Positions 1 to 9,526 of a stretch of 64,000 nucleotides of DNA are shown one piece after another (within the stretch, counting starts at the first letter, position 1; every line of letters starts with the position of its first letter). The DNA comes from JAEUUM01 sp038326165 (GTDB lineage Bacteria; Bacteroidota; Bacteroidia; Chitinophagales; Saprospiraceae), in contig JBBQJT010000002.1 of NCBI GenBank assembly GCA_038326165.1, forward strand, positions 62,001-126,000, read 5' to 3'. The notes beneath the pieces were generated by a model. It was not told where the DNA came from. It was given only the letters and a program-made list of their open reading frames with translations, and ran no database searches. Position numbers and translations under genes: made by a program.

Positions 1-189
1 ACCCAATTCCGCAATTGGTGTATCAATCACTCTTTTAGCTCCAAATTCTGCTAATAAGCCTTTACTAACTTTATAGGCACCGTCATATTCTGCTACTTCT
101 TCCCCCATTAGAAATACTGTATCATCCTTGCGCATTTCCTCTGCCATAGCGTCTCTAAGGGTATCTCTTAATAACATTTTAACACTCAT
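1..189 (-). CDS. pdhB: Pyruvate dehydrogenase E1 beta subunit, 5' part only
   Basis: The first 63 codons of a gene that runs off the left edge. The protein begins MSVKMLLRDTLRDAMAEEM and continues with MGEEVAEYDGAYKVSKGL and a DTPIAE motif, which is the typical start of the thiamine-diphosphate E1 beta subunit of pyruvate/2-oxo acid dehydrogenases. The E1 beta subunit pairs with E1 alpha to decarboxylate pyruvate and acetylate the E2 lipoyl domain in the cytoplasm. A second in-frame Met at codon 5 is an alternative start. The E1 alpha gene lies about 38 kb away (38251-39282), so the two subunits are not in one operon here. The identity is firm; only the N-terminal part is visible. Confidence 0.9.
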   Translation of the reverse strand, partial: MSVKMLLRDTLRDAMAEEMRKDDTVFLMGEEVAEYDGAYKVSKGLLAEFGAKRVIDTPIAELG

Positions 190-237
190 AATTTACAGAA
201 TTTGATATTGATTTACAAAGTTAAGCTGTAATGTGAA

Positions 238-1593
238 TTATTTAAGCAAAGTTTGTGCTAGATCATTAATTTGTATTCCGCCAAAACTTCCTGAAGACAT
301 CATCAAAAGCACTGAATTCTCATAACTAAGGGTTGTCAAATAATCAATCAGTTCATGTTTTTCAGTAAAGACCTTAAGGTCTTGTCTTTGAAATCCATTT
401 CGAATTGCGTTGGAATCCAATATTGGCATTCGTTTAGTTACAAGTGTATTTCTATCAAAAAATACAATGGCCTCCTCTGCTTTTCCAAAAGCTGATTGGT
501 ATTCCTTCAAAAAGTCAGCATTGAGACTACTAAAGGTATGCAACTCATATATTGCAATCAATTTTCTTCCAAAAAAACGAGATTTGCAAGCCTTTATGGT
601 ACTTTTTATTTTACTTGGAGAATGGGCAAAATCCAAAAACGCAATTCTGTCACTTGCTTGATAAATAATTTCTAACCTTCGTGCAGCCCCTTTAAAGCTA
701 TCTAAGGAACTAAATATCAACTTTTCATTAACACCTAATTCTTTGCAGACTTGGACCGCCGCAGACAAATTCTCTAAATTGTGCATTCCGAAAATTTGAA
801 TTGGGTAAGCCTTGGATTTTGAATCTCTGACGGAATAACTCCCATCACCGTTCATACGATACTTAATCGCTTCATAACCAAGCCAAACACCTTTTGAATG
901 TTTTAAAATCTTTATTAGTTCTTCATCATTTTGATAATAGAAGCATTTGGTATCTGATTCAAAGGTATCTGTGTAATCTATAAATGCCTTGAGATATGAT
1001 TTATAAGTAGGAAAGACATTGATATGATCCCAAGCAATACCTGTAAGTATAGAAATATTTGGTTTATAATGGACGAATTTGGGACGCAAATCAATACTTG
1101 AGCTTAAATATTCATCTCCTTCAATGATAATGATTGATGCGTCGCTGATCCTAACCATTTTTTCAAATCCATCTACTTGACTACCCACTAAATAATCGAA
1201 ATTGATTTTTGCACTTTTTAGTATGTGCATGATCATAGCGGTCGTACTTGTTTTTCCGTGACTCCCTGCTATCACGACACGCGTCTTGTCAATTGATTTG
1301 TTAGCAACAAATTCAGGAAAGCTCATGACCTTTAAGCCCATTTCGTTGGCCTTCAGAAGTTCAGTGTTGTCTTTCCTTGCATGCATTCCGAGAATTATTA
1401 GGTCAATTTGATTGTTTATTTTCTCGGGAAACCATCCCAATTCTTCTGGGTGCAACTTGTATTTTTTTAACCTAGTAGCGCTTGGATTGCGAATATCATC
1501 ATCGCTTCCAGTTATTTTATGCCCCAAGGCTTGTAGATCTATCGCCAAATTGTGCATTATAGCTCCACCAATTGCAATTAAGTGTATGTACAT
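238..1593 (-). CDS. mpl: UDP-N-acetylmuramate:tripeptide ligase-type Mur ligase (Mpl)
   Basis: A 451-residue Mur ligase. An N-terminal Rossmann region (HLIAIGGAIMHNLA, then GHKITGSDDD) is followed by the ATP-binding loop GSHGKTST at residues 110-117, the central ATPase domain with an EGDEY motif and a C-terminal ligase domain carrying DFAHSPSK. The order and length fit Mpl, which joins L-Ala-gamma-D-Glu-mesoDAP tripeptide to UDP-MurNAc during murein recycling in the cytoplasm. The IGG...MHNLA start separates it from MurC, whose N-terminus normally reads GIGGxGMSG. It ends 48 bp from the pdhB start and is on the same strand. MurC is the main alternative, but the sequence resembles Mpl more. 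Confidence 0.87.
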   Translation of the reverse strand: MYIHLIAIGGAIMHNLAIDLQALGHKITGSDDDIRNPSATRLKKYKLHPEELGWFPEKINNQIDLIILGMHARKDNTELLKANEMGLKVMSFPEFVANKSIDKTRVVIAGSHGKTSTTAMIMHILKSAKINFDYLVGSQVDGFEKMVRISDASIIIIEGDEYLSSSIDLRPKFVHYKPNISILTGIAWDHINVFPTYKSYLKAFIDYTDTFESDTKCFYYQNDEELIKILKHSKGVWLGYEAIKYRMNGDGSYSVRDSKSKAYPIQIFGMHNLENLSAAVQVCKELGVNEKLIFSSLDSFKGAARRLEIIYQASDRIAFLDFAHSPSKIKSTIKACKSRFFGRKLIAIYELHTFSSLNADFLKEYQSAFGKAEEAIVFFDRNTLVTKRMPILDSNAIRNGFQRQDLKVFTEKHELIDYLTTLSYENSVLLMMSSGSFGGIQINDLAQTLLK

Positions 1594-1702
1594 TTATAGG
1601 TTTTCTGAAAAGTTGATCGTAATTTTGCGTAAAATTGCGATTTGATTGTGACATGTAATAATGTTATCTTGCATATCGTTAATAAATAAAATAATAAACT
1701 CA

Positions 1703-1825
1703 ATGAAAAGATCAAATTTAAATCGATTCTTAGTATGCTTAATTGCCTTGGCAGTAATGGTTGGCGTAAGCTCATGTAACCGAGGTTCAGGTTGTCCAGA
1801 TAATTTCTCGATAGAAGGAGAATAG
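1703..1825 (+). CDS. 40-residue lipoprotein
   Basis: A very short gene: ATG at 1703, TAG ending at 1825. The product has a basic start (MKRSNLNR), a hydrophobic core (FLVCLIALAVMVGV) and a lipobox ending in Cys25 (VSSC), leaving a mature peptide of 16 residues that contains one more Cys (CPD). This is a complete lipoprotein signal with almost no passenger. It lies 26 bp upstream of the ytxJ-like gene on the same strand and probably shares its transcript. Nothing in the 16-residue tail suggests an enzymatic role; a membrane-anchored peptide or an entericidin-like role is only a guess. Confidence rests on the well-formed signal and the operon-like position. Confidence 0.6.
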   Translation: MKRSNLNRFLVCLIALAVMVGVSSCNRGSGCPDNFSIEGE

Positions 1826-1851
1826 TCAGACAATCCTTTAAAGTTTTTTAT

Positions 1852-2199
1852 ATGGAATGGAATGAAATCAAGGACATAACATCTTTAGATGCTATAATGC
1901 TTAGTGCCAAAAAACCTATATTGTTTTTTAAGCACAGCAATAGCTGTGACATCAGTCTGATGGCTAAACTCAGGCTTGAATCTGAAGATTCTTTAACAGA
2001 AAATCTAGACGCTTACTTGATTGACGTTATTGATTCCAAAGCAGTTTCAAATTACTTGGCCGATAAATTTCATGTTAGGCATGAATCTCCTCAAATCATT
2101 TTGACTTACAAAGATGAGTGTCTTTTAGATTCGTCCCATTTCGATATCAATCCAAAAGAGATAATTGAAGAAACAATACGAGTTCTTCAAGTATTATGA
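1852..2199 (+). CDS. ytxJ: YtxJ-like monothiol bacilliredoxin
   Basis: A 115-residue thioredoxin-fold protein. The segment ILFFKHSNSCDISLMAKLRL around Cys32 matches the YtxJ family pattern (KHS-x-x-C-x-IS-x-MA), in which a single Cys replaces the thioredoxin CxxC. A cis-Pro region (HESPQIILTY) follows at about residues 76-85, as in thioredoxin folds. Members of this family are grouped with the bacillithiol redox system, where they are thought to remove bacillithiol from oxidised protein cysteines. Bacteroidota commonly make bacillithiol, but no biosynthesis gene is in this window. Its stop overlaps the mnmD start by 4 bp, so the two are translationally coupled. Confidence 0.83.
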   Translation: MEWNEIKDITSLDAIMLSAKKPILFFKHSNSCDISLMAKLRLESEDSLTENLDAYLIDVIDSKAVSNYLADKFHVRHESPQIILTYKDECLLDSSHFDINPKEIIEETIRVLQVL

Positions 2200-2873
2200 G
2201 CAAAAATTTTGCAAAAGTATCAACACTGCTAACTGCAGATGGAACCACCACGCTTGTTTCTGAAAATTTTGGTGAGACATACCACAGCAGGCATGGAGCC
2301 TTAGCTGAAAGCAATCATGTTTTTATTGAACATGGCTTATCACGATATTCAGGCCCATCAAATCCTATCGATGTTTTAGAGATCGGTTTAGGCACGTGTC
2401 TGAATGCAGTATTGAGCTGGCATCATTGCGAGAAGGAGAAAAAACATTTAACTTATACTGGCGTTGAAGCGTATCCAGTAAGCATAGCTGACTCCCAAAA
2501 GCTTAACTTCATGTTTTCTGAAGACCTGAAGTTTAAGTTTAAACAAATTATTGAAACTCCTTGGAGTCAAGAAGTTGAGCTTGATGAATGCTTTACCTTA
2601 ACCAAAGTTGAAAGTTTATTTGAGGATTATTCCACAAATAATGAAATGTTTGACGTTATTTTTCACGATGCTTTTGCACCTCAAATCCAACCACAATTTT
2701 GGGAGAGTCCCTTTCTTGTAAATCTTTATAACTGGCTCAAGCCAAATGGCTTTCTTGTTACTTATTGTGCAAGAGGCTCATTTAAGAGGGATTTAAAAGA
2801 AATTGGATTTGATGTTATTGTACTACCTGGCGCTCCTGGCAAAAGAGAAATGACCAAGGCTGTTAAGTTATAA
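2196..2873 (+). CDS. mnmD: tRNA 5-aminomethyl-2-thiouridine methyltransferase MnmD
   Basis: A 225-residue methyltransferase with the YHSRHGALAES segment near residue 30 and a SAM loop EIGLGTCLN at about 62-70. Later come FHDAFAPQIQPQFWE and the closing KREMTKA segment, all hallmarks of the MnmC methyltransferase domain family (DUF752). In species with a free-standing domain the enzyme, MnmD, methylates 5-aminomethyl-2-thiouridine at the tRNA wobble position to mnm5s2U. There is no FAD-oxidase half, so this is MnmD and not bifunctional MnmC. It overlaps ytxJ by 4 bp upstream and the convergent DUF2461 gene by 11 bp at its 3' end. Confidence 0.88.
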   Translation: MSKNFAKVSTLLTADGTTTLVSENFGETYHSRHGALAESNHVFIEHGLSRYSGPSNPIDVLEIGLGTCLNAVLSWHHCEKEKKHLTYTGVEAYPVSIADSQKLNFMFSEDLKFKFKQIIETPWSQEVELDECFTLTKVESLFEDYSTNNEMFDVIFHDAFAPQIQPQFWESPFLVNLYNWLKPNGFLVTYCARGSFKRDLKEIGFDVIVLPGAPGKREMTKAVKL

Positions 2874-3534
2874 TCGCTTTTCTTAAAAAATCATTAACAG
2901 GTTTGGCTATCAGTATAGCTTTGAGGATTTCAGGGAGTAATTGATCAGAAGTTATTAAACTCACTGGATACTCTTTCCAAAAGTAAAATTGTTTGCAGAG
3001 CAACTCCGGATAATTAATCTCAGCCCCTTTTAGATCTCCACTCAATCTCTGATTTTTCTCTCCTTTCATTCCTCCAAAAACACTTAAAAAGTCAATGTTG
3101 TTAATAACTTTCTGAAATTCTTGGTAGTTTTCACCGATGTAATATCTTGCTTTTAACAAGCTTTCTTTTTCTAAGGAATATAATCCTCCGGCTAAGCTAA
3201 ATTTATTTCCAGCTATTTCGAGATAGTATGAAGGATATTCATGGTCTTTTCTGCCATTTTTGCTGAACAATGCTGATACATGAAGCTTATAGGGAACTTT
3301 ATCTTTTGCAAATCTAATATCCTTGTTAATTCTAAAAATGCAATCCTTGGGGAGTGAATGAATAGGCTCATCAATTAAGTTAATTTCATGAATCAAGTCC
3401 CCAACTAGTAATTCAAATGGCTGTTTTACAAATTCTAAATAGGTCTTTCTATTTAAATCAAACCATTCCTTATTGTTATTCATTGCCAAGCTTTCAAAGA
3501 ACAATAGAAACTCTGGTTGAAAGTATTGCTTCAT
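2863..3534 (-). CDS. DUF2461 (TIGR02453) family protein
   Basis: A 223-residue protein starting with a FLLFFESLAMNNNKEWFDLN segment, followed by FRINKDIRFAKDKVPYK and a YYLEIAG patch. These are the conserved blocks of the DUF2461 family, whose usual length is about 220 residues. The molecular function of the family is not established. The first block (NN-K-EWF) and the RF-KDK-PYK block are intact, so the gene looks functional. It ends 11 bp inside the 3' end of mnmD on the opposite strand and starts 1 bp downstream of the tamB stop, so it is probably the last gene of the folP-tamB transcript. Confidence 0.87.
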   Translation of the reverse strand: MKQYFQPEFLLFFESLAMNNNKEWFDLNRKTYLEFVKQPFELLVGDLIHEINLIDEPIHSLPKDCIFRINKDIRFAKDKVPYKLHVSALFSKNGRKDHEYPSYYLEIAGNKFSLAGGLYSLEKESLLKARYYIGENYQEFQKVINNIDFLSVFGGMKGEKNQRLSGDLKGAEINYPELLCKQFYFWKEYPVSLITSDQLLPEILKAILIAKPVNDFLRKAIIT

Positions 3535-3535
3535 A

Positions 3536-6500
3536 TTACTTGTTCTTTTTATTATTAATTACCCCCTTGCGCATCTCAGACAATAGCTCATCAAAAGTAT
3601 CAAATTCACGTCTGTAACTTAAACCGAGACTTGTTCTGTTAACTCTTCCTCCTTGTATTGCTGGTTGGGACCTTTGTGCAAATCTAATTTTCAATCTATT
3701 ATCTGATGTTAAAGCGTAAGTAAACTCAACATCACCTGCCAAATATGTATTGCTAGTAATTGCAGGATTGGTGTTGGTGCCAACATTACCACCTATGTTT
3801 ACTTCAAGTCGATCATTGAATAGACTTGTTCTCTGTCTAAGCTGAAACTCACTGGACTGAAAAGGATTTATGGTATTTGTTTCAAAAACATTGTAGCCAA
3901 TATCCAAATCAATACCACTAATAATACCATCAGGGGCAATAATATCTGAGAATAGATCAGTGATATATCCAGATAGTTGATTTGAAAGAAGTTCTGATAC
4001 AGTATTTATACTAGAAACATATTGGGTTCCTGAAAAACCTGCGTTTGGTGGAATAAATGTTTTTGTAACAATCAATGCCATTGCTTGACGATTCATTTCA
4101 TTTTGATCTTGTCGAACGATACGTAATTTGTTATCTAAATAATTGCGCAATAATGGAGACACATTTGGGAAACTAATATCTAATTTAATATTGGGCTGCA
4201 ACAATCGACCAGTCAAATTCATCGACAAATCAACCTTGGTAACATTACGAGCCTCAGCTATTGCTTGTGGATCATTGGTAATATATTCTGAAATAAAGTT
4301 GTACGGTGAGGTGTACAAGTCTTTATACGAGGCAGTTAGATTAATTTCAGCTTCAATCGGATCACCTGTCCATCTGACAATACTTCCTGAGTTAATCAAA
4401 AATGGTTTGTTGACAATATTCAACAATGTAAAAAGGTATTCACCATTCTGTATTTCATAATCGCCATACATATTAAAATCACCACTTCTAGCAATAACTA
4501 TTTGAATATTGCCCCTACCATATGCCTTTAGATTATCACCTTCAGCTTCATCCAAAATAATATTCATCAAGGTCTCTTCTGTACAAGTCAAATCCATATC
4601 AAGATTGAGGCCTTTCAAATCAGATCGGATTTTAGGCCTAATTCTCTCAATAGAATCAGTCTTAGCATTTTCAAAAGTAATGAATCGGCTTTGGGTTGCT
4701 TGGGCCACCTTACCAAAAGGGATGGTCAATTGTGAACCTTTGGCAGTTTTGGCATTGATGTACATGTTTGTCTGAGCAAAGCTGCCATCAATTTTAAGAT
4801 TTACTGCGCCAATACCTTTGCCATAAAAGCGATCGTTATCCTCTCGCTTTGTGTTAAGCACACGAAATAAAGGTGATGAAATTTTTACCTTATAGCCCCA
4901 ATTTTTGAAATGATCATGCACAATTCCACCTTGAATTTCGGCGGTATTACCATTTTCATCCTTTATTATAGCTCCAGTAGCGTCAATAATCGTTGATTTT
5001 AGTTTAACATCTTGATTGTCAATAAAGTACTTCTCTCCAATGTAGTCAATTTTAAAACCAGCATTCTTAATATTCAATAGCCCATCCATCGAAATAGCTT
5101 TAGACCTACCTTCAAGTTTTACATTCCCATTAATCAATCCGAAAGTATTAGATAGTCCACTAGGGATAATATATTGAATGAGTTTTAAAGGTACATCTCT
5201 TAATTTGTTGTTGATTGACAAGGTGGTTATTCCATCCTCAAATTTCAGATTGCCTCTTCCTTGAATTGCACTGTTTCCATTTTCAAGACTGAACTCCGAA
5301 TAAATTATACTTTTTAAATCTTCTGTAGCAGCGCTGAAGGCAAGGTTTCCCCAATAATCCTTATTGATAAAAACTGAATCACAAGCAAGGGAAAAACCAA
5401 AATTTTTAAGGCTGAATGCATCTTGGACATGAGCATAGAATTGAACGTCACCTTTCAAGTTCACTTTATTATACCCTGTTACCTGATTGATTATGTTTAA
5501 ATCTACTCCGAGCAGTGAAAATTCAAGGCCTCTGTCTAGAGCATTATTGAGATTTATTTGTTTGGATCCGCTATTTAATTGAAAGAATGAGGCACTAATG
5601 GTTTTATCATCCATGTAAACTGAATTGAACGGATTTATCTTCCATATTTCATTTACAATTTTAAATTCATCATTTAAAAAATTAAATCTGTAGCCACTGT
5701 TCTCAAGTTTCAATCCTAATTTATGGCTCAAATCAGAATTACTAATTTCCAATCCGGAAATTTCATAATCCAAAGAATCCAAATATAAGCCTCCTTTGAT
5801 TTCAATGGAATCTAAATTAAGTTTGCCATTTTTGTAACTGCCTAAATCAACAAAAAAGTCAGAAGCAGCGTTATTTCTGGAGTTAACTGCTATTTTAATC
5901 TTGTCAAATATATTATCCTTAAATTTAAAACTTGGAGCAGTAATTTCAAATGAGTAAAGTTCCCTTTGATAGTCACAGTTAAATAACAGAAGTGTATTGT
6001 CAGGAATCGAAACAGATGCTGGTAAAAACTGATTCAGTAATTGTGATTTTTTTATATCAACTCTTGCTTTTAGGGATGAATTTGAAATATAAGTTGAATT
6101 TGGCATTTTAAACTTATCGTACCAATTCTGATGTTTGGACTGCCAATAACTCAAGGCAACATCTTTCAAGGTTTTTAGGGTATATCGACCTTCAAGCTTT
6201 GCGTCAAGTACATTGGAGGAAATTAAAAGTTGATTTTTTCCATTCCCTTGATTGGTAGAAACTACATCAATCCTTTCTATAGCAGTAGTTCTGTTATCTG
6301 ACCCAACCCAAACAATATTATCGCCCTTAATTGTTCCTTCAAAGTCACGAAAATCTGGTGTGATCAGATTCATTGTGAGTTGTCCAGATAGTACATTCGG
6401 AGTCTTCGTTAAATTCAAGGCTTTCAAATCAAGCCTACCAATTGAACTGATAAAATCCAATGTTGGACTTGACAATGACAAATCAATTTTTCCTGAAAAG

Positions 6501-8344
6501 TCCAAAGTAGCATTGGGATCAACTGACTTAATGGTACCATCTATCACTTGACGTTTAAACTTTCCCGACAAAACTATATTTCTATAAGAATAAGATTTGT
6601 ATTCCAACAATTCTATATTACCATCCAATTCGGCATAAGCGTCTTCTTTAGAAAAGCCCTTTCCGTTCTTAATTTTACCATTTGCCGACACAATTCCCAG
6701 ATTCTTATCGTTTACCCAACTTCCAAAATTAAATTTCTGTAAGTCAAACCTACCGCTATATTCTGCTAATTTAGGCCCATTATTTAGATTCATCCTCATG
6801 TCAAGGAACGCGTTTCCCAGGGAAGTTTCAATATTTCCAAAAGCAACAAAATCTGTAAGGAATCCTTCAAATTGCCCCGAAAATGTAAAGTCACCTAAAT
6901 TCTGAAGCTTTTTAGGAAGTTTTAACTCAGGAATCAATTTATTGAATGATGCCATATTGGTTCTCAACTTCATAATTTCTAGATTCATCGAGGTTTCTTC
7001 TTTTCGTGTCACATCTTTTAAGCTGATATTCAACTCTGAATTCAGCAAATTATCAATTGAGATTTTTAAGTTTTTTGCCCTCAATGTATTGACAGTGCCT
7101 CTTATTGATCCGTCAATTTTTATGGATCTTGAAATGTTCCTTAGTATTATTTCCTTGTTACCTAAAAGAGGTGCCAAATAAAGAATGTCTTTAACCGAAA
7201 TGACATTTGACTTTGAATTGTACTCAAAACGCACATCATCAACTAAATTGCTAAAATCCGAATATGAATTATAGCTCAATTTTAATGAGTCTCCCAGTTC
7301 AGTTTGAGCTGTTTTAAACTTAAAATCAAACAATCTACTTTCATTTGGAGTAATTGCTATATCACCAGCTTTAAACTCTTTGATTTCAAAACCACTCTTT
7401 TCTTTAAGCTTCAAATTCAGCTTTTTTGCCGAGTAACTATTTCCTGAAAGCTTAAAATCCTTTCCATCCAACTGAACCGAACTGCAAACGATGTCTAAAA
7501 AATCAATACCACTTTTTGGATGAATTTTTTCAGAATCCACAATCAAATTATTAAAAGTTCCATCGGATATTTTATAATTTGCTATTTGCACTCCAATTGG
7601 CTTTGTGGTAATAATCGAAGGCTTTTTATTCGATTTATTGGAATTCAGCGGCTTAGCTGTGTTGCTTGTTGTAATCTGAATGATCGGTCTTTGAAGAAAT
7701 ATTTCATCAAATAAATAACTATTATTGACAAAATCAAGTTTCCTGATTTTGGTCTCAGCTTGATCAATAAATATATTTAAGGACTTCCCGGTATTGTAGT
7801 TTACTTCACTGTATTGTGCATTGTATAACTTTGCACTTTTTATGTCAAATGAATTGGTCGGTTTACTTCCAGTATTGGATTTCTTTCCAATTAATAATTT
7901 GATAAACCTATCCAGATTTTTTTCATCTTCACCGGGATAGGTAACAATTTTAAGCCTTAAATCTTTGATTTCGATAGCATCTAGGATAATTGAAGTGCTA
8001 ATCAGCCTTCTAAGAATATTGACATTCACGTAAAGGCTCTTGGCTTGAAATAAAGTATCTTGGTGGTGATCCGCAATAAAAATATTAGCACAATAGATCT
8101 TGTCAGCAAATTGCCATCGCAGATTATCAATTTGAACTTCATTTCCAGTTTTGTCATGAATCCAATTTTTTAACTTCAGTCCAACCCAATTTTGAACTGA
8201 AGTCAGCTGACAAATCAAATACAGGAAAACAAAAAGAAAAATTATTACCCCGAAAACTCGAATCAAATATCTTGTCAATCTTTCAAAGATACTTCTCTCT
8301 TTGAAAGGCTTAAAAAAGTAATTCTTAATTTTAATATCTCGCAT
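3536..8344 (-). CDS. tamB: Translocation and assembly module protein TamB
   Basis: A 1602-residue protein with one N-terminal membrane segment (about residues 27-47, after a basic KPFKERSIFERLTRYLIR stretch) and then a very long beta-rich, asparagine/lysine-rich body. The last roughly 450 residues form the TamB C-terminal domain (DUF490): GRLLQPNIKLDISFPN, then the DLDIGYN...RQRTSLFNDRLEVNIGGN region near the end. TamB-like (AsmA superfamily) proteins span the periplasm from an inner-membrane anchor and are implicated in outer-membrane protein assembly and phospholipid transport. It sits directly downstream of folP with 149 bp between them. No TamA/BamA gene adjoins it. The family call is safe; the substrate is unknown. 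Confidence 0.9.
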   Translation of the reverse strand: MRDIKIKNYFFKPFKERSIFERLTRYLIRVFGVIIFLFVFLYLICQLTSVQNWVGLKLKNWIHDKTGNEVQIDNLRWQFADKIYCANIFIADHHQDTLFQAKSLYVNVNILRRLISTSIILDAIEIKDLRLKIVTYPGEDEKNLDRFIKLLIGKKSNTGSKPTNSFDIKSAKLYNAQYSEVNYNTGKSLNIFIDQAETKIRKLDFVNNSYLFDEIFLQRPIIQITTSNTAKPLNSNKSNKKPSIITTKPIGVQIANYKISDGTFNNLIVDSEKIHPKSGIDFLDIVCSSVQLDGKDFKLSGNSYSAKKLNLKLKEKSGFEIKEFKAGDIAITPNESRLFDFKFKTAQTELGDSLKLSYNSYSDFSNLVDDVRFEYNSKSNVISVKDILYLAPLLGNKEIILRNISRSIKIDGSIRGTVNTLRAKNLKISIDNLLNSELNISLKDVTRKEETSMNLEIMKLRTNMASFNKLIPELKLPKKLQNLGDFTFSGQFEGFLTDFVAFGNIETSLGNAFLDMRMNLNNGPKLAEYSGRFDLQKFNFGSWVNDKNLGIVSANGKIKNGKGFSKEDAYAELDGNIELLEYKSYSYRNIVLSGKFKRQVIDGTIKSVDPNATLDFSGKIDLSLSSPTLDFISSIGRLDLKALNLTKTPNVLSGQLTMNLITPDFRDFEGTIKGDNIVWVGSDNRTTAIERIDVVSTNQGNGKNQLLISSNVLDAKLEGRYTLKTLKDVALSYWQSKHQNWYDKFKMPNSTYISNSSLKARVDIKKSQLLNQFLPASVSIPDNTLLLFNCDYQRELYSFEITAPSFKFKDNIFDKIKIAVNSRNNAASDFFVDLGSYKNGKLNLDSIEIKGGLYLDSLDYEISGLEISNSDLSHKLGLKLENSGYRFNFLNDEFKIVNEIWKINPFNSVYMDDKTISASFFQLNSGSKQINLNNALDRGLEFSLLGVDLNIINQVTGYNKVNLKGDVQFYAHVQDAFSLKNFGFSLACDSVFINKDYWGNLAFSAATEDLKSIIYSEFSLENGNSAIQGRGNLKFEDGITTLSINNKLRDVPLKLIQYIIPSGLSNTFGLINGNVKLEGRSKAISMDGLLNIKNAGFKIDYIGEKYFIDNQDVKLKSTIIDATGAIIKDENGNTAEIQGGIVHDHFKNWGYKVKISSPLFRVLNTKREDNDRFYGKGIGAVNLKIDGSFAQTNMYINAKTAKGSQLTIPFGKVAQATQSRFITFENAKTDSIERIRPKIRSDLKGLNLDMDLTCTEETLMNIILDEAEGDNLKAYGRGNIQIVIARSGDFNMYGDYEIQNGEYLFTLLNIVNKPFLINSGSIVRWTGDPIEAEINLTASYKDLYTSPYNFISEYITNDPQAIAEARNVTKVDLSMNLTGRLLQPNIKLDISFPNVSPLLRNYLDNKLRIVRQDQNEMNRQAMALIVTKTFIPPNAGFSGTQYVSSINTVSELLSNQLSGYITDLFSDIIAPDGIISGIDLDIGYNVFETNTINPFQSSEFQLRQRTSLFNDRLEVNIGGNVGTNTNPAITSNTYLAGDVEFTYALTSDNRLKIRFAQRSQPAIQGGRVNRTSLGLSYRREFDTFDELLSEMRKGVINNKKNK

Positions 8345-8493
8345 ACAAGATTTAACTCAATAACCTGAATCCTTGTGTAAAGATAGTTTTATTGTTGTAA
8401 GTACCATTAATCTTGGTGTTTCCGATTCGTTAAATAAGATCTATATTGCTGAACTGATACCAAAAAATGTAGAATTTTATTTAAACCAGAGTT

Positions 8494-9330
8494 CTATGGG
8501 TTTACATATTTCAATAATTTTATACACTGTAGAGCGGATACCACATTGTGTGTTCTGATTATTGAAGCACCATTCAATAGCGCCACCATTTCAACTGCAG
8601 TAGTACCAAAAATAGATTCCTTGACCGGAACTTCTAGTACTTTGTTGATCATAGACTTATGACTGACCCCTGCCAAAATCGGACACCCAGTTATTTTAAA
8701 TGCGGATAATTCATTCAATAATGTGTAGCTATGTTCTACAGTTTTACCAAATCCGAATCCAGGATCCACTACAATATCCCAAATACCTTTATTGTGCAAC
8801 CAGGCTATTCTTTCATTCAAAAAGTCCAAAACATCAACAGTTACATCTGTATAAGTTGGATTTAGTTGCATGTTTTCTGGTTTATTTTGCATGTGCATCA
8901 AAATATATGGTGCTTTATAATAAGCGACAACCTCTGCAAGATCAGGATCAATCATGCAAGCACTAATGTCATTAATTATTGAAATACCAGCCTCTAATCC
9001 TGCTTTGGCGACCTCTGATCGGTAGGTATCCAATGAGAGAATTATTTGATTATTTTCTGAAATAAGTAATTCAACAATTGGCAAAATTCTATCTATTTCT
9101 TCTTGTACAGATATTGGTTTGGAACCTGGTTTGGATGTCATACCTCCTATATCAATAATCTTGGCACCTTGCTCAATCATTAGAAATGCATGATTTTGGG
9201 CTTGTTCCAAATCAAGGAATTGACCACCATCATAAAATGAATCAGGAGTGACGTTTAAAATTCCCATCACAATGGGTTCCTCTATTGATAATAGTCTTCC
9301 CCGGCAATTTAAGGTAAGTGGCGTATACAT
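8494..9330 (-). CDS. folP: Dihydropteroate synthase
   Basis: A 278-residue TIM-barrel enzyme that condenses 6-hydroxymethyl-dihydropterin diphosphate with p-aminobenzoate in folate synthesis. The phosphate/pterin signature MGILNVTPDSFYDGG lies at residues 22-36. It is followed by IIDIGGMTSKPG (second signature, with Met in the place of the usual Glu), ILSLDTYRSEVA, VVDPGFGFGKT and a final IIRTHNV motif. All active-site blocks and the length are as expected. It is the first gene of a minus-strand group with tamB. A -7 element TAGATTTG lies 31 bp upstream of the start (9362-9369). Other pterin genes in the window are folE, queD and folK. Confidence 0.95.
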   Translation of the reverse strand: MYTPLTLNCRGRLLSIEEPIVMGILNVTPDSFYDGGQFLDLEQAQNHAFLMIEQGAKIIDIGGMTSKPGSKPISVQEEIDRILPIVELLISENNQIILSLDTYRSEVAKAGLEAGISIINDISACMIDPDLAEVVAYYKAPYILMHMQNKPENMQLNPTYTDVTVDVLDFLNERIAWLHNKGIWDIVVDPGFGFGKTVEHSYTLLNELSAFKITGCPILAGVSHKSMINKVLEVPVKESIFGTTAVEMVALLNGASIIRTHNVVSALQCIKLLKYVNP

Positions 9331-9361
9331 TGATGCTTCGATATTCCTGAAATAATGGATT

Positions 9362-9369
9362 CAAATCTA
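9362..9369 (-). promoter_or_regulatory. -7 promoter element for folP
   Basis: Read on the minus strand this is TAGATTTG, an exact match to the Bacteroidota -7 consensus TAnnTTTG, 31 bp before the folP ATG. No clear -33 TTG is seen at the right distance. Confidence 0.5.
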
Positions 9370-9474
9370 GAGATTATTGTTATGAATTTTAAAACTTTAA
9401 AACATATAAAAATAATTAACATACCAACACGCTTAATTTTAAGGAAGAAATTATGAACTGTCAAAATAATTATT

Positions 9475-9482
9475 TATTTTTG
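9475..9482 (+). promoter_or_regulatory. -7 promoter element for the M23 peptidase gene
   Basis: TATTTTTG matches TAnnTTTG exactly. Transcription would start near 9489, which puts the nine-codon frame at 9497-9526 inside the leader of the M23 peptidase mRNA. Confidence 0.5.
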
Positions 9483-9496
9483 CAAACTTTACTTTT

Positions 9497-9526
9497 ATGA
9501 AAACCCCTGCTATTGATGAAAACTAA
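9497..9526 (+). promoter_or_regulatory. Nine-codon upstream reading frame overlapping the M23 peptidase start
   Basis: ATG at 9497 opens the frame MKTPAIDEN and stops with TAA at 9524-9526, inside the first codons of the peptidase gene (ATG at 9516) in another frame. It lies right after the predicted promoter. It could be a translated leader peptide or a chance frame; there is no independent support. Confidence 0.25.

Noticed and set aside
1594..1833. A 79-codon minus-strand frame
   Set aside because: It lies opposite the small lipoprotein gene and has no signal or family; the plus-strand lipoprotein is better supported.
8373..8558. A 61-codon plus-strand frame between tamB and folP
   Set aside because: No recognised family, overlaps the folP 3' end, and no promoter element precedes it.
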